In this document: positions 14,857 through 22,686 of the stretch, in pieces
Position numbering within the stretch: position 1 is the stretch's first letter
Layout of the letters: every line of letters starts with the position of its first letter
Assembly (NCBI RefSeq): GCF_000156655.1
Contig: NZ_DS996851.1
Location: 6,016-44,563, forward strand
Direction of reading: 5' to 3'
Origin: Holdemanella biformis DSM 3989
Lineage (GTDB): Bacteria > Bacillota_I > Bacilli_A > Erysipelotrichales > Erysipelotrichaceae
DNA: 38,548 bases
Program-made: the position numbers and the translations under genes
The notes under the pieces: model-generated
The model's input: the letters and a program-made list of their open reading frames with translations, nothing else
What the model was told of the DNA's origin: nothing
The model's database searches: none

Positions 14857-15953
14857 CGTATTTTTTTCACACATGTTTATTGATGATCTTATTTACAATT
14901 TTTTCTATACAAGATAAAATCAAGCCAAACATAAAATCAATCGGCAAATTTATAATATTCACAATCATCATAGTGCTCTTTAATTATTTTATTTCAAACA
15001 GTCATTTATTATGGATATTTGCTTTAATAAATGTTGTTTTATACGGATCGTTTATTCAGTTTATTTTTCATAAGAACATAACCGATTCACTTTACTTGTC
15101 CATTTCATATTGGATATGCATTGAAATGGTAGATTTAATATTTCAATTTTGTAGAATCGATTATTTGAATTTGACAAGCAACTACTTGTTTATGTTTGTC
15201 CTAATTATAATTATGTATGTTCCCTATCTATATTTAGAGAAAGTTGAAAAAAAGATATGGATCTTTATATTGCCCATAACACTATGTTTCTTTATGATCT
15301 ATATTTTGGAGAATGAAGATCTTTTTGAACGTATTTCAATGATTATATTAATTGGTTTGTTTATTTCGAACTTATTGTATTTATATTTTTTCTCATTTAC
15401 TATCAAAAATATAGAGCTTCAAAACGAAAAAAACGAATTATATCGAAAATTGAAAATTGCTCAAAACAATTACAATAACACCTTTGATTTTCTACATGCA
15501 TTGATACATGATAGTCATTCTATAGATATGTATTTCAAGAACAAAGAATATGAAAAAGCAGAGAATGTTTTTTGTGTAATGAAGAAAGAAATCATTGAAA
15601 AGTTCAATATCATCTATACTGGAAATACAGCTTTGAGCACGGCAATATGCAATATCAATCTTGGCAATACAACTATTCAGCATTTCGTTCAATGTAATAC
15701 AGAAGAGTTTAATGACGCTGATTTGACTATATTTTTCATAAATATATTAAATAATCTGATAGAAGATAATGAACCGATAATATATGTATCCATAGTAGAC
15801 ATAGGTTTAAATAAAGCAATTTCAATTAAAACAAACCTAGCACATGACTTTTCAACTGTTGAAAGAGATAACCATAGATTCATAAAAAAATACAATTTAA
15901 AAGTAGACAAAGAAGAAAAAAAGATTACTTTCTTGCATCTTAATCCCAAATAA
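14853..15953 (+). CDS. AgrC-like sensor histidine kinase with degenerate ATPase domain
   Basis: A 366-residue membrane sensor with about six to seven N-terminal helices (roughly 1-18, 28-48, 52-72, 76-95, 108-128, 131-150 and 158-185), a coiled linker and a DHp-like box FLHALIHDSHSI, in which the His before Asp is the likely phosphoacceptor. The N-box is FINILNNLIEDNEP. The G-boxes of GHKL kinases are hard to find: the expected HGxGL segment reads RDNHRFIKKYNLK and no DxGxG is visible. The protein may be a weak kinase, mainly a phosphatase, or decaying. No peptide maturation gene (agrB/agrD) is adjacent. Its stop codon is followed directly by a terminator. Confidence 0.75.
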   Translation: MTYFFHTCLLMILFTIFSIQDKIKPNIKSIGKFIIFTIIIVLFNYFISNSHLLWIFALINVVLYGSFIQFIFHKNITDSLYLSISYWICIEMVDLIFQFCRIDYLNLTSNYLFMFVLIIIMYVPYLYLEKVEKKIWIFILPITLCFFMIYILENEDLFERISMIILIGLFISNLLYLYFFSFTIKNIELQNEKNELYRKLKIAQNNYNNTFDFLHALIHDSHSIDMYFKNKEYEKAENVFCVMKKEIIEKFNIIYTGNTALSTAICNINLGNTTIQHFVQCNTEEFNDADLTIFFINILNNLIEDNEPIIYVSIVDIGLNKAISIKTNLAHDFSTVERDNHRFIKKYNLKVDKEEKKITFLHLNPK

Positions 15954-15985
15954 CAACCACATGATACCGTGTGGTTGTTTTACTT
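15952..15985 (+). terminator. intrinsic terminator after the two-component system
   Basis: AACAACCAC pairs with GTGTGGTTGTT, followed by TTT. It separates the regulators from the ABC operon. Confidence 0.75.
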
Positions 15986-16040
15986 TATTTTCTAGGTTAA
16001 AGTGAAAACAAAAATAAGAAGGAAGAGGTAAAGTTTGAAT

Positions 16041-16070
16041 ATGTTTTGTTTCAAACATGTATTATTATGA
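16041..16070 (+). other. possible 9-codon leader ORF coupled to the ABC ATPase
   Basis: ATG 16041 is preceded by AGAGG (16024-16028) and encodes MFCFKHVLL; its stop TGA (16068-16070) overlaps ATG 16067 of the ATPase, which has no SD of its own. Termination-reinitiation would explain how the ATPase is translated. Confidence 0.3.
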
Positions 16071-16762
16071 AAGCACTTAGTATTAAACACTTAAATAAGA
16101 ATAAGATCTTGAACGATATAAATCTAGACATAGAAGCAGGAGAAATAGTGGCTTTGGTAGGTCCAAATGGTTCTGGAAAATCAACATTAATGAAATGTAT
16201 AATGGGATTTTCAAATATAGATAATGGCGAAATCTGGATTTTTGATTCTCTTAATAATAAGAATGCATTAAAAGATGTAGCTTGCAGCATTGAATATCCA
16301 CCATTATATCCTGATTTAAATGGATTGGATCATTTTAAATTGATCTCTCAATTAAATAATATCAATGAGCAGCAGATGAACAACTATATAGAGTTTTCTG
16401 GCTTAAAAGAAAGACTTAAGAAAAAAACAAAGTATTATTCTGTAGGAATGAAACAGATGTTGATTTTATCCTTAGTTATTATGCAAAAGCCGAGGTTGTT
16501 GGTCTTAGATGAACCCTTTAATGGGTTAGACTTACAAACTAAGAAAAGAGTCATAGATGAACTGGAAAACTTGAACAAACAAGGGACAACAATATTATGG
16601 TCATCCCATGAAATCAATCAATTAAGAGAAATGAGTGATAGATATATCTTTATTAATTGTGGAAAAATCGTTGGGCATATGCAGAATGAAAGAAAGTATA
16701 AAGCGGTGAATCACGAGGATCCTTTGGAACAATACTACTTTGAGGTATGTAAAAATGTTTAA
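16067..16762 (+). CDS. LanF/BcrA-like ABC transporter ATPase (second system)
   Basis: A 231-residue ATPase with Walker A GPNGSGKST (32-40), signature YSVGMKQ (124-130), Walker B LLVLDE (144-149) and H-loop His181. The Q-loop position again carries Glu (SIEYPPLY, Glu76), the E-loop seen in lantibiotic immunity ATPases. I chose ATG 16067 rather than the upstream TTG because residues before it do not fit the family; no SD precedes it, but a leader mini-ORF overlaps its start. It is followed by two large permeases, making an F-E-G type set, and sits behind a LytTR two-component system, the usual partner of peptide-sensing immunity transporters. Confidence 0.85.
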   Translation: MKALSIKHLNKNKILNDINLDIEAGEIVALVGPNGSGKSTLMKCIMGFSNIDNGEIWIFDSLNNKNALKDVACSIEYPPLYPDLNGLDHFKLISQLNNINEQQMNNYIEFSGLKERLKKKTKYYSVGMKQMLILSLVIMQKPRLLVLDEPFNGLDLQTKKRVIDELENLNKQGTTILWSSHEINQLREMSDRYIFINCGKIVGHMQNERKYKAVNHEDPLEQYYFEVCKNV

Positions 16763-17837
16763 TTTTCTAAAATTTGAAATTAGAGGTTTCATGTCAAAAA
16801 AAGTACTCTGTAATATTGCACTATGTGCTTTGTTGCTGTTTTGTGGCTGTGTCAAAACAAACAAAGAATATTTGAAGTTAAAAAACGGAAGAATAGAAAA
16901 TTTACAGATAATGAAAGTTGATGAACAGAATCATATCAACATATTGAAATACGATTTGAGTCAACAATATGATAAGGAAAAAGAAAAAGAATTGCAGTAT
17001 TGGTATATTCAAATTGATTATACAGATGCATTGGAAAATGTCTATGTAAAGAATGATGATCTAGAAATATTGAAAAAAAGAATTCAAAGAAACAAACATA
17101 TCTTATATGGGTTGAACAAAAATTATTTGAGTCCATTTACAGATTCTTTTGTACCTAATAAAAAAAGCTTAAAATCTGATATTGCGATGGATGAATTTAA
17201 TTTGAAAAACAACCAATTGGATGTGGTTGATCAACAAAAACCAACATTTTGTTTTTACTTGAAAAATATACAATGTAAATCAATATTTACTGCTGTTATT
17301 TTTCTGCTAATTCTTCTTATTAACGCAGACATATGGAGTAAGGAATTTTCAAGTACAAAACCATATCAATACATATTTTCATATCCATTAAAACGAAAAT
17401 GTATTTTACTAATACGAAATATGTTTTATTGCATAATCTCTTTGTTGTTGGTTGTATCTTTTACTGCTGTTCTTTGTTTTGTTGGATATATTCAATATGG
17501 TTATGGAGGACATTTATTTATCCTAACAAATGGTTCATTTCTAGAAATCATACAAGTCCTATTAAAAAGCTTTTTAATTTTTATGTTGAGTCTACTAATG
17601 TATGTTCAATTTATACAGCTAGTATCTCTGGTTTTAAAAGATGAGATTATTACCTGGTTTGCCGTGATTGTAATATTATTGGTTTCTTGCTTTGTGATAA
17701 CAGGTTGGAATCCTTTCTCATATATTCTTTCTTTCGACATTAATTTTTATTACGAAAAGACGCTTGTTTTATTTTTCATAAATCTACTTATACCTTTTAT
17801 AAGTTGTGTCTTTATAGAAAATATGGATTTTGAATAG
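16755..17837 (+). CDS. ABC transporter permease (second LanFEG-like system)
   Basis: A 360-residue membrane protein. The ATG at 16755 has GAGG nine bases upstream and overlaps the ATPase end by 8 bases. It has one N-terminal helix (about 19-34, with a CxxC-containing LLLFCGC), an extracytoplasmic domain of roughly 130 charged residues, and then about five helices toward the C-terminus, ending with a segment before ENMDFE. The helix-loop-helices plan matches the 6731 permease but the sequences are clearly diverged. The FCGC could resemble a lipobox, but it follows a non-cleaved-looking helix, so I do not call a lipoprotein. Probable partner of the next gene. Confidence 0.7.
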   Translation: MFNFLKFEIRGFMSKKVLCNIALCALLLFCGCVKTNKEYLKLKNGRIENLQIMKVDEQNHINILKYDLSQQYDKEKEKELQYWYIQIDYTDALENVYVKNDDLEILKKRIQRNKHILYGLNKNYLSPFTDSFVPNKKSLKSDIAMDEFNLKNNQLDVVDQQKPTFCFYLKNIQCKSIFTAVIFLLILLINADIWSKEFSSTKPYQYIFSYPLKRKCILLIRNMFYCIISLLLVVSFTAVLCFVGYIQYGYGGHLFILTNGSFLEIIQVLLKSFLIFMLSLLMYVQFIQLVSLVLKDEIITWFAVIVILLVSCFVITGWNPFSYILSFDINFYYEKTLVLFFINLLIPFISCVFIENMDFE

Positions 17838-17847
17838 GAGATTCAAT

Positions 17848-19134
17848 ATGATTAAACATCAAGTAATCGCAATCTTAAAAATGAGAATTACTAAGATATT
17901 CTTACTGTTATTGATTACGTTAAATCTGATATCTTTTATCAGTTTAAATAATCAGAATACAGATTTTGAGAATGATGTAAATAACAAAGTTCAAGAAACG
18001 ATTGCGTTAAAACAGAAATTTAAAAGTCTTAGAATTGTATACCAATATGAAGCAGATGAAGATTGGAATAATTTCTTTTCTTATTTGGATTGGAAAATAA
18101 ATCGCTTAGAAAACTTAGCTGGCCAAGATTCTATCGACGCATATTTTAAATGCTTATTAGAAATATCCAGTGTCGACATCGATTGTTATGCAAACGATAG
18201 AGTTGGGGATTTTCATTTTAAAAGTATTAAGCCAAAAAAATATAATCAAAAAAAGTATGAGTTTGATAGAAATACATTAAATACTGTTTTTGCCAAAGCA
18301 AACACATCTAATTTTATACATCAACTCTATGTTAATGAAGTTTCTCATATGAAATTAATGTATCAAAGAGTATACGAAAATTCTTTTCTAGATAAATCCT
18401 CGTTATTAGGTTATTTGCTGAATAATCTGAAAGCAGATTCTATCCTATCTTTTTTGATGCCAGTTTTGATTATTATATTCACTATAACTGTTTTAAACGT
18501 ATATCAAGACAATAATTTACATCAACTCCTCATGCTCCAATCTAGAAAAAGATATTTGTTTAATATAGTCTTATCTGTATTTATTTGTCTAGGAATTATT
18601 TATTGCCTTTCATTTTTTGCGATTGGTATTGCTCTTCTGAAAAATCATCAATTTACTAAGATAGATACAAAAATATTGGTTGACCAGGTCAATATTTTCA
18701 AGTTTAACAGTTATGTTCATGGTGTAGAAAAAATGTATTATATGGGAAACGAATACTTTGCTTCTGCTGATACGCTGTTTACTATACCTGAATGCTTAAG
18801 TTTAATGCCAATATGGAAAGTCTTATCTCTTTTAGGAATCATGAATATAATAAAAACACTGTTTTATACTTCGACTACAACATTAATATTCTTATGCACA
18901 CGAAAAAAGAAGAATTTTAAAACTGTGTGTATAGCATCCTTTATTATTACTTATTGCATTTCGCAATTTGGATTGTTGTTTCCATGTGTAAATCCATTGG
19001 CAATTGTTTCTTCATTTAGCCTTATTTGCGGAGGATATGAAATAACATGGTTGTATGGAATGATAGAGCTAACTCTTTATACACTGTTGTTGTATTTGTT
19101 TATACGCAAAAGAATAAGAAAGGTTGATTTTTAA
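17848..19134 (+). CDS. ABC transporter permease (second LanFEG-like system, second subunit)
   Basis: A 428-residue membrane protein. The ATG at 17848 has AGGAG at 17836-17840, so it is preferred over the TTG upstream. An N-terminal helix (about 15-35) is followed by an extracytoplasmic region to about residue 195, then helices near 205-225, 238-270, 325-350, 355-375 and 395-420. It ends RIRKVDF, like the basic C-terminus of the 7805 permease (KKVRV). With the preceding two genes it would form a three-subunit transporter. The end of the operon runs into a sequence containing the displaced tRNA-Phe end. Confidence 0.7.
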   Translation: MIKHQVIAILKMRITKIFLLLLITLNLISFISLNNQNTDFENDVNNKVQETIALKQKFKSLRIVYQYEADEDWNNFFSYLDWKINRLENLAGQDSIDAYFKCLLEISSVDIDCYANDRVGDFHFKSIKPKKYNQKKYEFDRNTLNTVFAKANTSNFIHQLYVNEVSHMKLMYQRVYENSFLDKSSLLGYLLNNLKADSILSFLMPVLIIIFTITVLNVYQDNNLHQLLMLQSRKRYLFNIVLSVFICLGIIYCLSFFAIGIALLKNHQFTKIDTKILVDQVNIFKFNSYVHGVEKMYYMGNEYFASADTLFTIPECLSLMPIWKVLSLLGIMNIIKTLFYTSTTTLIFLCTRKKKNFKTVCIASFIITYCISQFGLLFPCVNPLAIVSSFSLICGGYEITWLYGMIELTLYTLLLYLFIRKRIRKVDF

Positions 19135-19233
19135 AATGATTAATATTTTTTTGTGATTTTTATTTAAAAGAGTGAATGAATTCGCTTCTATTAATAACAC
19201 TGAATATAACTTTAATGTAGGAATATGCTTTAG

Positions 19234-19307
19234 ATAAGGCATAAAAAAAGCACCTGGCAAATGCTAGGTGCATTCTTTGACAAATGGTGGTCTTAGTCGG
19301 AATTGAA
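19234..19307. repeat. displaced copy of the tRNA-Phe 3' end and tRNA operon terminator (att-like)
   Basis: Matches 22709-22782 over 74 bp with three mismatches. It contains the terminator hairpin GCACCT...AGGTGC and the first 23 bases of the tRNA-Phe gene as read on the plus strand (TGG plus the acceptor and T arm), then stops inside the T arm. A second, truncated tRNA end of this kind is the classic left-over of tRNA-targeted site-specific integration. Confidence 0.75.
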
Positions 19308-19515
19308 AAGCGAATTTGTTTAGAGTGGATTATATTGGTATTTCTGCTTTATATAAAGGTGCAATAATTCAAGAAAATGCATAAAATCCTATAGTTTTTA
19401 TCTTTTTTTGGAAATTTTTTATAAAATTTTGCAGTTAATTTAGTATGAAATGGATTGTGATTATCTGATGGATTTACCTTTCAAAGAAAGTTATAAATTG
19501 AATGCATATGATTAA
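19308..19515. other. non-coding stretch, partly similar to 13207-13256
   Basis: No gene seen. Around 19410-19470 the pattern AAATTTTTTATAAAATTTTGCA followed by TTAGT...GATTATCT resembles 13207-13256, just left of the toxin-antitoxin promoter, which hints at a shared ancestral flank. Confidence 0.4.
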
Positions 19516-19566
19516 AAAATAAAAAGGTATCCAAGACTCCGTTGTTTAAAGACGGAGAGGGATACC
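19516..19566 (-). terminator. terminator of the BlaI/M56 operon
   Basis: GGTATCC...CTCCGT pairs with ACGGAG...GGGATACC as a long two-part stem; read on the minus strand it ends in ACCTTTTTATTTTTT. Confidence 0.75.
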
Positions 19567-19645
19567 AATTTGAATATATACATAAGCAGTAAACTTATGT
19601 CAATTCCCACCTATACAAAGATATTAAAAGACTATTTTAAATTTA

Positions 19646-19854
19646 CTAATAAGGAATCCAATGGTATTCAACCCATTTATTCAATGTTTGATTCCATAAT
19701 CTTTTATACAATCTTCCGTTTATATCTTTGAATTAACAGACCAGTTTCTCTTTGTATGGAAATATCTGTAGTGACTTCAGTTTCATTTGCTAAAACAGGT
19801 GTTATTATGTTCATTGATATAATCAATACTAACATAATCATTATTTTTTTTCAT
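19646..19854 (-). pseudogene. small secreted peptide gene with two frameshifts
   Basis: ATG 19854 has GAGGAG (19865-19870) ten bases upstream, but after it a run of eight A shifts the frame: one A fewer would give a clear signal peptide (MKKIMIMLVLIISMNII, then TPVLA) and the mature start NETEVTTD. That frame stops after RYKRKIV, while the expected ending INGRLYKRLWNQTLNKWVEY continues in another frame to TAG 19646. The RLxxRxWN...W...W pattern is what I recall of small exported proteins encoded next to M56 peptidases. It is the third gene of the repressor-peptidase operon. The poly-A tract could also allow slippage, but the second shift argues for decay. Confidence 0.5.
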
Positions 19855-19861
19855 AAATTAT

Positions 19862-20962
19862 TTACTCCTCTATAATCGGAACATCCTTAAAACATTCAAT
19901 TTTTGGATTTGATATTTCAACACGCATTTTGCCAAATACTAATTCATATGTTCCATCTTTATGTTTAATAATATATCCCTTATCTATATCTGATTGATCA
20001 TACATATCTTCATTGTTTGGAGGTTCAAATGCAGACTCCAAAATAATGCTGTTTGTAAGTAATGGAAGAGCTAATACGGCGATCATTAGAATTTTGCTCG
20101 TTTTTTTTCGATACATTCCATCCATTAAATAATTTATACGATATTCTAATACATGTGCATTATCTTGAATCATAAAATGTGTAGATTGTCCCTTGAATTC
20201 ATTTTTACTTTGAATGTTTTTTTTGATTTCTATAAGTGTATACATATATTTCATTACTTCCTCTTTAGAAAATGGATTTGTTGTTTGATAGTCTACACGC
20301 ATTTCCAAAAATAAATCAATTTTGTCTCTTAATCTATATACTGGAATAAACCACCAATACATGATAACTAATAGATTGATAATTTGTTTAGTGTACACAT
20401 CATGATTTTTAATGTGCCATGTTTCATGAAGTAATATATTTTTTAAATTTTCTTGTGAAAGATATACGTCTGGTATCAATATAGTTTTATTAAAGCCCAT
20501 GACCATAGGGGAAGAAACATAGTTTGTTTTTAACACCACATAATTTTCTTCTTGATAGTTATTAATAAAATCTTTTATATGATAATGTTCTGAATGGTTT
20601 TCAATACGTTTGTACATGTCTTTAGTAATTTGAATTGCGCGAATCCATTTAATCAGATTCCATATAATACCTAATGCCCAAACCAATAATAAGGATTGAT
20701 ATACTTGCACATTTGCATAAATTTTATATTGTAACAGCACAATGATTGGATTCATGATCGTGGGCACTATAATGGTTTTAGTAAATTTGAATTCAAGTGG
20801 CACAAACATTCTTAATACGACAACAACAATTAACACTGTTATAAAATCTGTCCGAAATAATTTATAACTTTTCTTGTATGAAAGTAATATGTCTAACATA
20901 AGAATCAATAAAAAACTGATGCACAAAGTAATGAAAAGAGATGATGCAGAAAATCGCATCAT
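19862..20962 (-). CDS. M56 family membrane metallopeptidase (BlaR1/MecR1-like), no beta-lactam sensor domain
   Basis: A 366-residue membrane protein with helices near 5-26, 38-55, 65-82, 87-105 and 195-212, and one near 300-320. The zinc-binding motif is HETWH (179-183), with Glu220 of LFLEMRVD as the likely third ligand, as in BlaR1. BlaR1 proteins cleave themselves and cause cleavage of the BlaI repressor after a signal. Here the C-terminal penicillin-binding domain is absent; only about 45 hydrophilic residues follow the last helix, so the signal is not expected to be a beta-lactam bound in the classic way. It overlaps the repressor gene by 4 bases (ATGA). Confidence 0.85.
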   Translation of the reverse strand: MMRFSASSLFITLCISFLLILMLDILLSYKKSYKLFRTDFITVLIVVVVLRMFVPLEFKFTKTIIVPTIMNPIIVLLQYKIYANVQVYQSLLLVWALGIIWNLIKWIRAIQITKDMYKRIENHSEHYHIKDFINNYQEENYVVLKTNYVSSPMVMGFNKTILIPDVYLSQENLKNILLHETWHIKNHDVYTKQIINLLVIMYWWFIPVYRLRDKIDLFLEMRVDYQTTNPFSKEEVMKYMYTLIEIKKNIQSKNEFKGQSTHFMIQDNAHVLEYRINYLMDGMYRKKTSKILMIAVLALPLLTNSIILESAFEPPNNEDMYDQSDIDKGYIIKHKDGTYELVFGKMRVEISNPKIECFKDVPIIEE

Positions 20963-21324
20963 TTTAACTCTTTCTCTTTTTCTTGAATCAAATTCTTTAA
21001 TTGTTCAATCATCTCTAAATCATTTGTGTGTTCAACAAAATAAGCTGAAATTTTTGCGCGTGTATCTTCACCAATAAATGAATTCACATATTGAGCTTCG
21101 GATATAACTGGTCTATATAATCTTGTGATTGCCTTCTTGTTCTGTCCAATTCCTGCTACTTTGATATATTTTATCTCCAATAATTTTTGTAGCGTTTGCT
21201 GAATCGTATTGATACTCAAATCTTTGGAAGCTAATTTAATATCATTTGCAGACATTGCAATATCATGCTTCCATAAAATATCCATGATCTCATTTTCCTT
21301 CTTAGTAAATTGAATGTATTTCAT
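20959..21324 (-). CDS. BlaI/MecI/CopY family transcriptional repressor
   Basis: A 121-residue winged-helix repressor: FTKKENEIMDILWKHDIAMSANDI, then a recognition helix (INTIQQTLQKLLEIKYI), a wing (KVAGIGQNKKAITRLYRPVIS) and a C-terminal dimerisation helix region. The start is ATG 21324 after GGAGGA, not the longer frame that begins at 21375. It pairs with the M56 peptidase, which is expected to relieve its repression by proteolysis. A TGTAAATACA palindrome sits in its own promoter (21363-21372), implying autoregulation. Its regulon may include the divergent small membrane proteins. Confidence 0.85.
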   Translation of the reverse strand: MKYIQFTKKENEIMDILWKHDIAMSANDIKLASKDLSINTIQQTLQKLLEIKYIKVAGIGQNKKAITRLYRPVISEAQYVNSFIGEDTRAKISAYFVEHTNDLEMIEQLKNLIQEKEKELK

Positions 21325-21346
21325 GTAAGTTCCTCCGTCTAAATTC

Positions 21347-21375
21347 ATTATAGCAACTCGTATGTATTTACACAA
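21347..21375 (-). promoter_or_regulatory. promoter and palindromic operator of the blaI-like operon
   Basis: On the minus strand TTGTGT (21370-21375), 17 bp, TATAAT (21347-21352). The palindrome TGTAAATACA (21363-21372) overlaps the -35 and spacer. BlaI/CopY operators are TACAxxTGTA; this one has the half-sites in inverted order, so the repressor match is uncertain. Confidence 0.55.
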
Positions 21376-21459
21376 AAACTTTCATAAATAATATCATTTA
21401 TTGATTTTAACACTCTTTATAAAAATAACGATTGTGTTTTTCTAAATTTTATATTATAT

Positions 21460-21487
21460 TTGAATTAGAGATAGCGCTATCTATAAA
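21460..21487 (+). promoter_or_regulatory. promoter with a 14-bp palindrome filling the spacer
   Basis: TTGAAT (21460-21465), a 16-bp spacer and TATAAA (21482-21487). The perfect palindrome AGATAGCGCTATCT (21469-21482) lies between the two boxes, an ideal site for a dimeric repressor. It faces the small membrane protein genes at 21623-22609. Confidence 0.5.
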
Positions 21488-21622
21488 AGAACAAAATATA
21501 TGAAAATAGTAATTAGTTATTTTGCTTACTTGTTACTGTACATGCATGTTATTCCAAAATATGCAAAAGAATCCATATTTAAAATGAAATACTAAATCAG
21601 ATTATAGGAGGATGTTCTAAAG

Positions 21623-22015
21623 ATGAGATGCGAAAATTTATCGAAAAGACTAAATAGATATACAATATTATTTTTAATAATGGATTTGATTATACTTTTA
21701 ATTGATTTATTCAGTTGTCATAATCACACTAAATTTTTGTTTCTCATATTGACAATATTCATTATTAATTGTTTATTTTTCGATTTCTGTAAAAAACACG
21801 TTGCTTATACCAAAATATCAATATTTTATATTTGGCAATTTACGGATGAAAATGCGATTTTTGGATATATAAAGTTATTGCTCTTGATTCTGATTAGTAT
21901 TTGTTACTTTGCTTTTTATGATTATAGTGTTGTACCGATGATAATCTTAGCACTTAGTGGTATTGGTATTATGTTAATTGTGATGAAGAGTAGATTAAAA
22001 TTTAGAAAATTATGA
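21623..22015 (+). CDS. small integral membrane protein of unknown function
   Basis: A 130-residue protein with a strong SD (AGGAGG before ATG 21623). Four hydrophobic helices are visible at about 13-30, 36-54, 82-98 and 102-121, with a basic C-terminus (KSRLKFRKL). No conserved motif that I recognise. It is divergently placed from the BlaI/M56 operon behind a promoter with a palindromic operator and is followed by two more small membrane proteins in the same direction. It lies inside the segment bounded by the two tRNA-Phe ends. Immunity or membrane-stress roles are possible but unsupported. Confidence 0.6.
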   Translation: MRCENLSKRLNRYTILFLIMDLIILLIDLFSCHNHTKFLFLILTIFIINCLFFDFCKKHVAYTKISIFYIWQFTDENAIFGYIKLLLLILISICYFAFYDYSVVPMIILALSGIGIMLIVMKSRLKFRKL

Positions 22016-22050
22016 CTTCAATAAATAATTCGAGCAGTCATATTTACAAA

Positions 22051-22087
22051 ATCGTAATTAGTTTGTTTTGGCTGATGTTATTACGAT
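22051..22087 (+). promoter_or_regulatory. hairpin or operator upstream of the 22108 gene
   Basis: ATCGTAAT and ATTACGAT form a perfect 8-bp inverted repeat, 21 bp apart, just before the SD GGAGGT. There is no T run. It could control translation of the next gene or bind a regulator. Confidence 0.35.
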
Positions 22088-22107
22088 AATGAATGGAGGT
22101 ATGGTAT

Positions 22108-22272
22108 ATGACAGACGAGCAGAAAAAGATGATTGAAAAATTGAATGAAGACAATCGAAAGTTAAATGATGTGAACAAAGGAATGAAAGACTATGCTAAA
22201 TACAAATTAGTTGTTGGTATTCTCGTAGTTACTATAATAATTGTCTTATTTTTTGTTCAGCGTAATACCTGA
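22108..22272 (+). CDS. 54-residue membrane-anchored coiled-coil protein
   Basis: ATG 22108 follows GGAGGT (spacing about 9) and the frame ends at TGA 22270-22272. Residues 1-30 are hydrophilic and heptad-like (MTDEQKKMIEKLNEDNRKLN...), residues 33-51 form a hydrophobic helix (LVVGILVVTIIIVLFFV) and the tail is short and basic. This is the layout of a cytoplasmic coil with a C-terminal anchor. It is too short for standard ORF cut-offs. It sits between two other small membrane proteins, probably as one transcript. Function not recognised. Confidence 0.6.
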   Translation: MTDEQKKMIEKLNEDNRKLNDVNKGMKDYAKYKLVVGILVVTIIIVLFFVQRNT

Positions 22273-22393
22273 TTTAATGATGGGGAAAACAGTAGAAATA
22301 GGTGGAGAAGCGAATAATTTGGAGGTTGTAGTATGGCAATGTAACCATTCAAGCGAGATAATATTATTTAAAATAAGAAAGAGGGTGTAAAAA

Positions 22394-22609
22394 ATGAAAA
22401 AATATTTGGATACATTTTTAGTGATCATAGGATTATTGATTATTGTTGGGACAGTAATCTGTTATTTATTCTATAATTTAAATCCAACTACAATGTATGC
22501 CATCTGTGGAATTGTTTTAGTGATAATGGTTTTATTACTATATATTAGAAACTATAAGAACAATCATTATGGTGGCAAATTCAAAAATGATTTTCCTGAT
22601 GCACATTAA
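22394..22609 (+). CDS. 71-residue two-helix membrane protein
   Basis: ATG 22394 follows GAGGGTG. Two hydrophobic helices (about 7-27 and 34-52) are separated by a short NLNPTT turn; the C-terminus is polar (YKNNHYGGKFKNDFPDAH). This is the intact version of the frameshifted copy at 11247-11460, so the gene family has been duplicated within the region. It is followed by a good terminator and then by the repeat at the tRNA-Phe end. No function can be assigned. Confidence 0.6.
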   Translation: MKKYLDTFLVIIGLLIIVGTVICYLFYNLNPTTMYAICGIVLVIMVLLLYIRNYKNNHYGGKFKNDFPDAH

Positions 22610-22652
22610 TCCGATTATTATGATTCTTTTGTATAATTTTAGATTTCTCAAT

Positions 22653-22686
22653 AAAAGAGTATCACTTGTTGCGGTGATACTCTTTC
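22653..22686 (+). terminator. intrinsic terminator
   Basis: AAAAGAGTATCAC pairs with GTGATACTCTTT around TTGTTGCG, as in copy A at 11511-11544. Confidence 0.75.

Noticed and set aside
16755-16860. Lipoprotein signal (LFCGC) at the start of the 16755 permease
   Set aside because: The segment is followed by a permease with several helices and the lipobox match is poor.
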